Source: Ilex aquifolium (lineage: Eukaryota; Streptophyta; Magnoliopsida; Aquifoliales; Aquifoliaceae). Taken from it: 64,000 nucleotides of DNA. The notes under the pieces are model-generated. The model worked only from the letters and a program-made list of their open reading frames with translations. It was not told the origin of the DNA and searched no databases. Every line of letters starts with the position of its first letter. The stretch's first letter is position 1. A program made the translations under genes and the position numbers. Shown here in pieces: positions 46,300 to 57,117 of this stretch. The stretch covers positions 29,982,001 to 30,046,000 of the forward strand of contig OX637394.1 in the NCBI GenBank assembly GCA_951799425.1, given 5' to 3'.

Positions 46300-47275
46300 C
46301 TACTTGTCGTCCTTTACTCCAACATCCTTCTCATCACCACCCTCCTCCTCCTCCTCGTCATCAGAACCTCCCACCTCGACAATTGTAGAAGTCATGGGAG
46401 CAGAGGTAGAAGGTCCGGTCAGAGGTGGCGGAGGTCCACCGGGGATGGGCGCGCTCGAAAAGGTATGCGGGAAGATCCGAGTCACCATCAGTGAACGTCC
46501 ATGCATCTTAGTCTCTAGGGCGTCCAAACGCTGAGACACAGTGCGAACCGGGGCAAAAGCAGAAGGTCTAGAAGAGGATGGCCTTGCAGAGGATGGCTCC
46601 GGTCCTGAGGCCCTAGCTCTTTCCCCCCAGTCCTTGCTGCCCTCTTACTACTACTCGACATCCCAATAACACCAGTCTTAGTGGGTAGCAGCACATCATG
46701 AGCATAGGCGTTGACCTTGCAGTGGGAGCACATCCTAGTGACAAGATTGCCAAAGGGGAGATTCACCTTCGGCTTTGCAGCCTGAGCGAACTCCTTCATG
46801 AACTCCCAAATAAAAAGCGCCACATCCATTTGCCTCCCGGTCATGAATGCATGTAGAAGTGCGAGCTTCTCCACATTAGGGTTCATCTCCGCACCCCTAG
46901 GACTCAGATTATAATGTAGGATCTTGTTCATGACCCCGTAGGAGTGCTTAAGGCCCTCGACTAGAGCTGTCCCTTTGAATTTGGTTGGGTCCTCATAGGT
47001 GAGTTGCACATACTCATAGACTGTTTTACTCCCTTCGACATTGTGTGGGTAGACCGGGGTCACGTCAAATGTCTTCCCCCTCACATTCGTCCTAAGAATC
47101 GAACCATCCTCGCCCAACACCATCAATTTCCTATAAAACTCCCTACACAATGCCAGGTTATACCCGCTAACCGGCTCAAACCAAATCCCCAATCCATGAC
47201 CCTCGATAATCCTCACCACTTCGTTATTTGGCCCAACAGTAATCTTATCCACAAACCGCTCACATGTGACATTTT
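46300..47275 (-). pseudogene. Env-like relic, unit 3
   Basis: Same domain order as unit 2 (VDKITVGPNNEVVRIIEGHG, NLALCREFYRKLMVLGEDGS, LPFGNLVTRMCSHCKVNAYA, acidic tail), in shorter form. It runs into spacer DNA without the palindrome cluster. Broken. Confidence 0.72.
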
Positions 47276-48734
47276 TCTACAATATTGCAATACGATAGGG
47301 TTCATCCGAAATTGCAATACGATATAAAATTTTGATGCTTCCAAATACAAGATATAGATTTCTAAGTTTAACTACAAAAATGAATACCCAAAATGTAAAG
47401 CATAGATTCAAATGGTAAAGGCATTCCTAAATCTATCAAATATCGAAAGTTGAGCAATATTCCCCCATCCCTTAAGCATAGGGCTACATGACACATTGTT
47501 TAAATGCCCGAATCAAGCACACATTAGGATCATCATGGCTTTAAATGCTATTCTGGAGTATGCACCTACACATTCATTTTCAAACTCTTGTGTGTGTGAA
47601 ATGGACATGTAATTTAAACATTTACCTAACGAAATTCACATTCACTCGGCTATCCAAATTCAGCTTCGATGCAACTCTCACAAAGGGTGTCCCTCAACAA
47701 TGAATCACACTATGGTTATCCTGGCATGCTCTCCGTGTGTATGTGTGAGATAGAATCTTGTGCACAAATCGAAGTATGCTCACATATAATCCAAAAATGA
47801 AGTACATGCATAAGATGAAATAACCTTGGCATAATCTCATGAAAAGAATGCTAGGGCACTAGATAGCAAAATCAACTTCTCCGCTTCTTTAAAAATGTGC
47901 TTTCCCCATGCTGTTTCTAGATCATTTAAGACTTCAAAGGTTATAATGGGGCCTTGGGGTGATATTGAGGCAAATGAGTTGTTCCGAGTGCATGACCTTT
48001 ATTTCAAAAAGATCTCCTTTTTTATGGGATTTCCAGTCTAACCCCATCACTTCACTCTTTATTTCTTTTTCTTCTTTTTTCCTTAACATTTTCCTTTTTC
48101 TTTGATCATTCTTTCTTTTTTCACCCCTTTTCTCTCCTTTTTCTTGGATTTCTCATTCTTTTTCATTCAACACTTGAATTCCACATAATTCATCCCCTTG
48201 TTGGGTTTCCACATCCCCATTCCTTCTCTTTCATGTTCAATCATAGTCAACTCACGGAACAACCCAGGTGTGAAAATTTTTTATCATTTTGCATTGGCTT
48301 GGTCAATTGTGTGGCATGGAAACGAATTTTCAACAAGGCTCAATCATGGCACTAGGGATAGAATTTCACAAGAAAAATGGCTAAGGCTCAAAGCATTCAA
48401 AAATGGCCTAAGATCATCTCTAGATAAGCATGGGGGAGCATTATGCATTTCAATACAAGTCAATCAACTACACAAATGCAGTCTAACCAAGACAAGCATA
48501 ATGAGTTATTGAACAAATTTGGAATTTGAAAAATTGGTCCTTGAGTAAATGTAAGTTCCCTCCAACATGGGTTGGCACTAAAGCTCTCATGGGTTCTTAC
48601 TCATCTCCACTATTCATGTCGAGCACTAAAATGTGAATCCAATCCATAAATTGCCAAAATTACAAGTTCATGGTGCACTTATGGGTGAGTTCAAAAGCAA
48701 ACACATATGTGATACTCTTAGGATAGGATAAACT
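47276..48734 (-). other. Spacer, unit 3, left part
   Basis: Homologous to 33570-35035 without coding content. It ends with AAACT at the nested insertion and resumes at 50946. Confidence 0.75.
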
Positions 48735-49632
48735 TGATGTGAACCCCAATCGACTTGCTTTGAGACCCAACAACAATATTGGAAAACAACCCAGGAAAGC
48801 CAAACTCAGGTCTATGGATGGAGAATCTAGACCCATTGAGAACTCGTGTCAAGAACCTAGATTATATTAAAATCTAGACCCGTTGAAGAACCCGTCTCAA
48901 GAACCCAAATTGCAAGGAGGAACGCCACAAAGGTTGTGATTTATCTTTGATAAGTGCAGAAGTTCAATCAAGAACAAGAGGAGTAAACTCAACTCATCTC
49001 ACAATCAAAATTCATTATATATTGTCTCCCCTTTTTCATTGATAGAACGCCTATTTATAGGCTGACCATTCCCAGAAAAATTCAGAAAATCATAATCTAC
49101 TAAGGAAACAAATCTCCTAATCTACTAAGGAAACAAATCTTAATCTACTAAGAAAACAAATCCTAATCTAAATAGGAATAACTAAAGACTAAAATTTGTG
49201 ACCCTTTCTCTCAAAAATGCCCTTGAGTGAATAGTGTCACGGTACTGTAGCATGAACAGTACCGTGCTACAGTAACTTATTCTAAACCCTAGTCCAAATA
49301 AAATAATAAGACATATGTGGGCTAGGCATCCTCAAACCCACTTATTCTAAACTAATAATAAATTTTTTTTTTACAAATTGAAAGTCTTAACAGCAAAAGG
49401 CCCTATCTCTAAGTCATGTCTTCATGTCTTCCACAGCTTGGATCAAGTGGATCAAAATTGGTTCTCCTTCTTTCAAGCCCATCTTGAGTGTTGGCCTCTT
49501 GCTAACTTCATCCCAGGTGGATTGTAACAATCCTTGCATTGCTTCCTTGATCTTCTTGGCTCTTGATCTTGTAATTGGGCCACCTGAACTTGCAAAGGAT
49601 CTTTAAGAGTAGGCCCATCTTGGTTCTCATCA
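48735..49632 (-). repeat. 3' LTR of the deletion derivative
   Basis: Plus strand TGATGTGAACCCC...TGGTTCTCATCA, the same family as 20232-21184. It contains the reversed 23-bp repeat array near 49095-49165. Confidence 0.92.
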
Positions 49633-50053
49633 TTCCCCCTTTCCTTAAAAAGATTCGTCCTAGAATCTTCATCGACATCTTAAAGAGAAAGATCAGAAAC
49701 ATTGAAGGTAGCAGAGAAAAAAAAATTCGAATTTTCTCCTCTTCTTTTTTTCTTTTTTTTTTCAGCTATTTTTTTTCTTCTGTTTTTTTTTTTTTGTTTT
49801 TTGGACGATTTTTTTTTCACTAACTGATTTGATCACAAACTAGATAGAAAAAAATTGACAAAACCCTAACAATAACTCAAACCCTAGAACAATGAAATTT
49901 TTTTTTGGCAGCCACACAAAACCCTAAGAAGAATTTCGGCAGCCCTTTTTTTTTTTTTTTTCAAACCCTAGAACAATGAATCCCAAGAATCAATTATGCA
50001 AGAAATAAAAGGATAGGATAAGACCTGATTGGAAACCTTGCACTAATACCAAA
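49633..50053 (-). other. Residual internal region of the deletion derivative
   Basis: On the minus strand: a primer site near 50040-50053 (TTTGGTATTAGTGCAAGG), a leader rich in A tracts (T runs on the plus strand at 49741-49815 and 49940-49960), and, next to the 3' LTR, the last codons of the pol family ending in a polypurine tract (GGAAAGGGGGAA). Confidence 0.8.
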
Positions 50054-50945
50054 TGATGTGAACCCCAATCGACTTGCTTTGAGACCCAACAACAATATTG
50101 AAAAATAACCCAAGAAAGCCAAACTCAGGTCTATGGATGGAGAATCTAGACCCGTTGAGAACTCGTGTCAAGAACCTAGATTATATTAAAATCTAGACTC
50201 GTTGAAGAACCCATCTCAAGAACCCAAATTACAAGGAGGAACGCCACAAATGTTGTGATTTATCTTTGATAAGTTCAGAAGTTCAATCAAGAATAAGAGG
50301 AGTAAACTCAACTCAACTCACAATCAAAATTCATTATATATTGTCTCCCCTTTTTCATTGATAGAACGCCTATTTATAGGCTGACAATTCCAAGAAAAAA
50401 ATCCTAATCTACTAAGGAAACAAACCTCCTAATCTACTAAGGAAACAACTCCTAATTTACTAAGAAAACAAATCCTAATCTAAATAGGAATAACTAAAGA
50501 CTAAAATTTGTGACCCTTTCTCTCAAAAATGCCCTTGAGTGAATAGTGTCATGGGTACTGTAGCATGAACAATACCGTGCTATAGTAACTTATTCTAAAC
50601 CCTAGTCCAAATAAAATAATAAGACATATGTGGGCTAAGCATCCTCAAACCCACTTATTCTAAACTAATAATAAAAATTCTTTTTACAAATTGAAAGTCT
50701 TAACAACAAATGGCCCTATCTCTAAGTCATGTCTTCATGTCTTCCACAGCTTGGATCAAGTGGATCAAAATTGGTTCTCCTTCTTTCAAGCCCATCTTGA
50801 GTGTTGGCCTCTTGCTAACTTCATCCCAGGTGGATTGCAACAATCCTTGCATTACTTCCTTGATCTTCTTAGCTCTTGATCTTGTAATTGGGCCACCTGA
50901 ACTTGCAAAAGATCTTTAAGAGTAGGCCCATCTTGGTTCTCATCA
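50054..50945 (-). repeat. 5' LTR of the deletion derivative
   Basis: 892 bp, with termini matching 48735-49632. It is followed by the right AAACT duplication. Confidence 0.92.
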
Positions 50946-51423
50946 AAACTTCTATACTGTGCTCATGTATTCACAATTCAAAGCAAAGATCATAATATCA
51001 ATAAATCCATAACACTTTGAATGGGGGAATATAGGTCAACATTCATATATTTTTCACAAAAAATTTCAAAATTTTCACATATTTCTCAACTATTCCTAAA
51101 CAAAAATCTGTAGACATCTGAAAGGTGAATTTCACCACAAAAATTTTCACAAAAAAAATGGTGTATCATACAAATGGTGCACCTCACCCCCCCCCCCAAC
51201 TTGATTCATGCATTGTCCTCAATGCAAAAAAAAAAAAAGTGATATGCAATGAAGGACTTTTAAAAGATAAGTAGGGTTAGGGAACACCTCGTATGGAGCT
51301 TTTGACAAAAACACCGTAATCTACACATTGAAAGAAAACACTATACGCAAAGATAAAGCAAGTGAACAAAATAACTTGGAAATTAAATGATAAAATAAAG
51401 TGACTATACACTAACAACTACAT
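50946..51423 (-). other. Spacer, unit 3, right part, with internal hairpin-polypurine module
   Basis: Resumes the spacer after the nested element. The module at 51187-51226 has the TGCATTG / CAATGCA stem with AGGA loop, and an expanded run of 11 C (G on the minus strand). Confidence 0.8.
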
Positions 51424-54400
51424 GAACAGTTAATCCTCCAAAAGATCCGGGTAAACCGGATCCACCAACTCTTCCTCCACCCTTTGATCCTCAAAACCCT
51501 CGAAGAATGGCTTAAATCTTTGGCCATTGACCTTGAATGTCTTACCATCCTCGGGGTTTGTGATTTCCATGGCTCCATTGGGGTAGGCCACCTTGACAAG
51601 ATAGGGGTTATCCCAACGGGATCGGAGTTTTCCTAGAAAGATAGAGAGTCAAGAATTGCACAAAAGCACTTTCTGTTCGGGCTCAAATGTCTTTCTCAAA
51701 ATGGATTTGTCATGAAAAATCTTAGCCCTCTCTTTTGAAAATTTTGAGATCTCATACGCATCTCTACTGATCTCCTCTAATTCATTCATTTCGAACTTCC
51801 TATTCTCTCCTGCCATTCTCAAGTTGAAGTTTAAAGTCTTAATGGCCCAATAGGCCTTGTGCTCCATTTCAACCGGCAAATGGCAAGCCTTGCCATAGAC
51901 AAGCCTATAGGGTGACATACCTAGAATGGTCATGTAAGCAGTGCGGTAAGCCCATTGGGCATCGATCAACCTAAGTGACCAATCCTTCCAATTAGAGTTC
52001 ACCGTTTTTCTCTAGGATGTTCTCGATCTCCCTATTGGCCAACTCGGCTTGGCCATTAGTTTGTGGGTGATAAGCGGTGGACACCTTGTGTGTGACGCCA
52101 CACTTATGCATTAAAGATGCAAATGACCTATTACAGAAATGAGAACCACCATTGCTTATCATTGCACGAGGCATCCCAAACCTCGAAAATATGTTCTCTT
52201 TTAAGAACTTGACCACGACCTGGTGGTCATTGGTCTTGGTTGGGATGGCCTCCACCCACTTGGACACGTAGTCCACTGCCAGTAATATATAGAGGTAACC
52301 AAAAGACATGGGGAAGGGACCCATAAAGTCGATGCCCCAACAGTCAAATTTCTCGATTACAAGTACAGGGGAGAGGGGCATCATGTTCCTCCGGGTCACA
52401 CTACCCAAACCTTGGCACCTATCCCATTCTTTACAAAATGAAACACAGTCTTTGATTAATGAAGGCCAATAAAAACATGATTGTAAAACCTTTGCCGAAA
52501 TCTTTTTGGAAGAGAAATGTCCACTGCACGCTTCGGAATGGCAGAAGGCAAGGACGTCCCGTTGTTCATTCTTAGGGACACATTTCCTAATGAGTTGGTT
52601 AGGGTAATATTTGAACAAGTACGGGTTGTCGAAGTAAAGTACTTCACATCCGCCACAAAATCTTCGTTTATACTTCGGGCTCCAGTGCGGTGGAATTTGT
52701 CCTGTAGCAAGATAATTGCAAATGTCAGCATAGCAAGAAAAATAGAATGAATGGAAAATAAATGCTCATTAGGATAAGAGTCTGAGATAGGAATATGATC
52801 ATCGGCGTCTTGAACCACAAGTCGGGATAAATGGTCTGCCATCACGTTCTCCACTCCCTTTTTGTCTTTGATTATGAAGTTGAACTCTTGGAGTAGAAGG
52901 ATCCACCTGATGAGTCTCGATTTTTCATTCTGCTTAGACAAAAGATACTTCAAAGCAGAGTGATCAGTGTAGACTACAATAGGTGAACTAATGATGCAAG
53001 ACCGAAATTTATCCAATGCAAATACTATGGCTAACAACTCTTTTTTAGTGGTAGTGTAATTCATTTGTGCCTCATTTAGAGTCTTACTAGCGTAGTATAT
53101 TACATATGGTCTCTTGTCTTCCCGTTGATCAAGTACAGCACCGACCGCGTAATCACTCGCGTCACACATGAGCTCCAATGGTAAATCCCACTTGGGTGGT
53201 CTCATAATTGGAGGTGTAGTGAGCATGCATTTGAGTTTTTTAAATGATGTCTCACAATTATCCGACCACACAAATGGGACATCTTTGGAAAGCATGTTGG
53301 TCAAGGCCCGTGCCAATGCACTAAAATCTTTTATGAAACGACTGTAAAAACCGGCATGGCCAAGAAACGACCTGATGTCTTTGACGACTTTCGGTGTGGG
53401 GAGGTTGGAAATTGCATCAACCTTGGATTTGTCGACTTCAATCCCCTTCGCTAAAACGATGTGCCCGAGCACTATCCCTTGTGTCACCATGAAGTGGCAC
53501 TTCTCCCAGTTGAGAACCAAATTTTTCTCCTCACATCTCTCAAGTAATTTCTCCAAGTTCTCCAAACAACCCTCAAATAAATCCCCAAATACGGAAAAGT
53601 CATCCATGAAGACTTCCACAATTTTCTCCACCATGCCGCTGAAGATTTCCATCACACATCTTTGAAACGTTCCCGGGGCATTACACAACCCGAATGGCAT
53701 TTGGCGATAAGCAAAGGTGCCAAAAGGACACGTGAATATAGTCTTCTCTTGGTCTTCCAATGCGATCTCAATTTGATTGTTGTCGGAGTAGCCATCCAAG
53801 AAACAATAAACAAGTGTCCGGCTACTCTCTCCAATACTTGATCGAGGAATGGCAAAGGAAAGTGATCCTTTCTTGTGCAAAAGTTAAGTTTTCGATAGTC
53901 GATACACACTCTCCATCCAGTGACTACTCTTGTCGGAATCAACTCATTGTCCTCAATTGCAACCACGGTGACCCCCAATTTCTTTGGTACCACTTGAGTG
54001 GGACTAACCCATTTACTGTCGGCAATCAGAAAGATGATGCCCACATCAAGTAGTTTGAGTGCCTCGTCCCTCACCACATCCTTCATGATCGGATTCAACC
54101 TTTTTTGTGGTTGTCGAGACGGCTTGCAGTCTTCTTCTAGATAGATGTGGTGTGTGCAAATGAGGGGACTTATCCCCTTGATATTGGCAATGGTACAACC
54201 AATTTCTCTCTTGTGCCTCCTCAACACTTTCAATAGATCATCTTCTTGCTTCGGCTCCAATGAAGAACTTATTACCACCGGGAAAGTATTGTGCTCCCTC
54301 AAGAATGAATATTTGAGGTTTGATGGCAAAGGCTTCAACTCCAAGTTCGGAGTTTGTACAGTGGATGTAAAAATTCTCTTCTCTTGATGTGGAAGCTTCT

Positions 54401-54700
54401 CAAATGTAGTAGTCCATTTTCCTACCCCTTGTAAAGTTTCCAGCTCCTCTTGATCAACAATCTCCTCCTCCCTCAACTTCAAAGTGCTCAATAGCTCCAA
54501 GTGATCCTCCACCAAAGTATCAATCCTATTGACTTCATGTTGTTCCTCATCGTCCCCCGGTTGTTTGCTCAAATTGAATACATTGAGGTCCATCGTCATA
54601 TTCCCGAATGCAAGCTTCATTAAATCATTCCTGCAATTAATCACGACATTAGATGTAGGAAGAAAAGGTTTACCTAATATGACGGGAATTTGAAAACTAG
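51424..54700 (-). pseudogene. pol: Pol relic, unit 3
   Basis: Best preserved pol of this family. Integrase with C-terminus near 51424-51600, core [20 protein letters not shown] and [20 protein letters not shown] near 52020-52260, zinc region [13 protein letters not shown] near 52390; RNase [19 protein letters not shown] near 53120-53175; [17 protein letters not shown] near 53655-53700 and [20 protein letters not shown] near 53550-53610; protease-RT linker with SSSLEPKQEDDLLKVLRRHK near 54200-54270. Broken, with several breaks. Confidence 0.85.
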
Positions 54701-56930
54701 GATTCGCAACTAGATGGGTATCAAGTACAATAAAATCAACAGGGAAATAGAAATTATCAACTTGAACTAAGACATCCTCACTATTCCCCTCGGTGTTCTA
54801 ACGCTTCAATCCGCCAATTGAAGAGTGATTGAAGTTGGCTTCTACTCTTCAAGTTGGAGTTGTTGGTACACCAAATAGGGTAGGAGATTGACATATGACC
54901 CCAAGTCAAGAAGTACTTGCTCCACCCGGCAATTTCATATTGTGATAGCAATGGTTGGGCAGTCGAGATCTTTGAACTTTGGTGGGGGTGTTGGTCCTCA
55001 AGATTGAGCTCACTTGCTCAGTGAGAAATGGCTTCTTGTGTACATTCAACTTTCTCTTCACAGTACGCAAATATTTCAAGATCTTGGCACATGAAGGGAT
55101 TTGCTTGATAGCATCAAGGAACTAGATGTTGATCTTAACCTGCTTGAACATCTCAATAATGTTAGAATAATTGGCCACCTTCGCGGGTGGCCTCAAATGA
55201 TTGGGAAAAGGGGCCGAAATGGGACATGCATGCTCATTAACATCAACACTTTTTTCTTTCTCACTCACCTCACCCCCCCTCAGAGTCATCCTTAGTCTCT
55301 TTCTCTTTTTCCGATGTGGCTTTTGGTGATACTTTTGGCAAAATGGTCTTTTCAATTTGTTTGCCACTCCGAAGGGTGGTGACTGCCTTGAGTTGCTCAT
55401 AACTCTCTTTAGTGGGCTCAGATGACTCAATCACATGTTGGCATTGGTCAATTTTGTAATTTGAGTCCGAATGTCATTAAAAGCTGCAGCGGTTTGATTG
55501 TTGATGGTGGTTTGACTTTGGATGAATTGGTGCACCACATCCTCCAAATTTCTTTTATGAGGTGGTTGGTAGGTGGGTGGGTTAGATGGTCCTTGTTGAC
55601 CAAAACTTTGTGGAGGCGGGTTTTGTGAAAACCCTTGTGGATTGGACCGGGGGGGGGGTATTGGGAGCTAGACGAAGGACCTTGACCATAATATTGGTTT
55701 TGCTTGGGAGGCATAGGAGGTGAATATGAACTAGACCCGTGAGGAGTGAGATTCTCATTCTTCCAACTGAAGTTCAGGTGATTACTCCAACCAGGATTGT
55801 ATGTATTAGAGTGTGGGGAGAATGATTGCCTACTTTGATTGAAGGCATTGACTTGCTCATTGTACACTTCTTTAAGTGCCGGAATATTGGGGCATTCCGA
55901 TATGGAATGCTCAACACTCTCAAAAATAGAGCAAAACTCCTCAGTCTTGGAAATATTGGACACCTCGTGTCTCCTATTGACGTCAAGACTCTCCACTTTC
56001 TTAGACAATTTGGCGATTTTAGAAAGCAAGTCTTCCCTATCCCTTAAATCATACATCCCTGCCCCACTTGGTTGATTACTACCCGGAGTAGACCTCGGTA
56101 CATCGGTGGGATTCGTAATATCCCAAGATTGTGCATTTTGTGCCAATGTATTGAAGAATTCTAGGGCCTCATCGGGATTCTTGTTTAAAAACTCCCCATT
56201 GCACATCATGTCTATGAACTGTCGATGGACCGGTGTAATTCCTTCATAGAAGAAACTCACCAATTGCCATGGTTCAAAGTCATGGTGTGGAATGGATTGT
56301 AGCAATTCCTTGTATCGATCCCAACATTGGTAAAATTGCTCATTGGGCTTTTTCGAAAAAATTTGGATTTGCTTTTTAAGAGCGGTGATTTTAGGCACCG
56401 GAAAAAAATTGTTCAAAAATTCGGAAAGCATTTGTGCCCAAGAGCTTATTGATTGAGGCTTCAAGGAATTCAACCACGTTTTGGCTTTGTCTTTAAGGGA
56501 AAAGGGGAACAATTTCATGCGAGCTATGTCTTCCATGGCATTATTAGTGAGGAAGGTTGCAACTATTTCCTCAAACTCCTTAATGTGCAAATAAGGATTC
56601 TCCCTTTCAATTCCATGGAATTGAGGAAGTAGTTGTAACATTCCCGATTTAACTAGGAAGGCATGAGCTTGGACCGGTAAAAGAATGCATGAGGGAGTGG
56701 TGCTACGAGTGGGTTGGAGATAATCCTGCATTGACCTCGCTAGAGGATCAATTGGGATATGGTTTCCTTCATTCCTAGGAGGGGGAAAATGCATTCTAGA
56801 GTTTGGCATTCTAGGGTCTTGCACTCCTCGCCTCTTGGGACATTAGCACCTAACATCCTCAAAATTATCACCGGCATCCTCAGGTGGGTCTTGGTCAAGA
56901 TTCATATTGGGTTCTAGGGGTCGTCTAACC
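54701..56930 (-). pseudogene. gag: Gag-protease relic, unit 3
   Basis: Gag domain (MLQLLPQFHGIERENPYLHI, MEDIARMKLFPFSLKDKAKT, WLNSL, FYQCWDRYKELLQSIPHHDF) near 56230-56640, then a linker with DLRDREDLLSKIAKLSKKVE and the knuckle region CSIFESVEHSISEC near 55890-55940, then P/N/Q-rich DNA and a protease-region remnant toward 54700. Similar in order to 23346-26064. Broken, with several breaks. Confidence 0.82.
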
Positions 56931-57095
56931 AATCTATTTTGGTCGTCCTGTCCCCACATGCAAAAAAAATATCTACAATTGAAATGAAAAGTACATAAAA
57001 GTATATACAAGGAGCAACGTACCTCGGTCTGTGATGAGAATCACAGGGCTTAGCTCCGTTGTCCGAAGATCACCTTCGAATTCAACGCTTTGCCT

Positions 57096-57113
57096 TCCCC
57101 GGCAACGGCACCA
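57096..57113 (-). other. Primer-binding site (tRNA-Asp), second family
   Basis: The minus strand reads TGGTGCCGTTGCCGGGGA, one base from the site at 26200-26217, four bases from the right LTR. Confidence 0.92.
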
Positions 57114-57117
57114 AAAA

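Larger units (their letters stand above)
48735..50945 (-). mobile_element. Internally deleted two-LTR element of the second CRM-like family
   Basis: 2211 bp: LTRs at 48735-49632 (898 bp) and 50054-50945 (892 bp) around only 421 bp of internal DNA, flanked by AAACT (48730-48734 and 50946-50950). The empty site is seen at 35030 (GGATAGGATAAACTTCTATA). The LTRs differ at about 30 positions plus small gaps (about 96-97 %), roughly 1.3 million years at 1.3e-8. It retains a primer site and polypurine tract but almost no coding DNA, so it could only have moved with help from a relative. Confidence 0.93.
46152..57117 (-). mobile_element. Tandem unit 3 of the second family, with gag and leader
   Basis: Env-like relic, spacer with a nested two-LTR element, pol, gag, leader and tRNA-Asp primer site, abutting the right LTR. 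It is the only unit with a 5' end. Confidence 0.82.

Noticed and set aside
49424-49606. Frame repeated at 49424 and 50710 (starts MSSTAWIKWIKIGS)
   Set aside because: It is the antisense of the LTR-encoded pol tail in the two LTRs of the deletion derivative. The repetition reflects the LTR pair.
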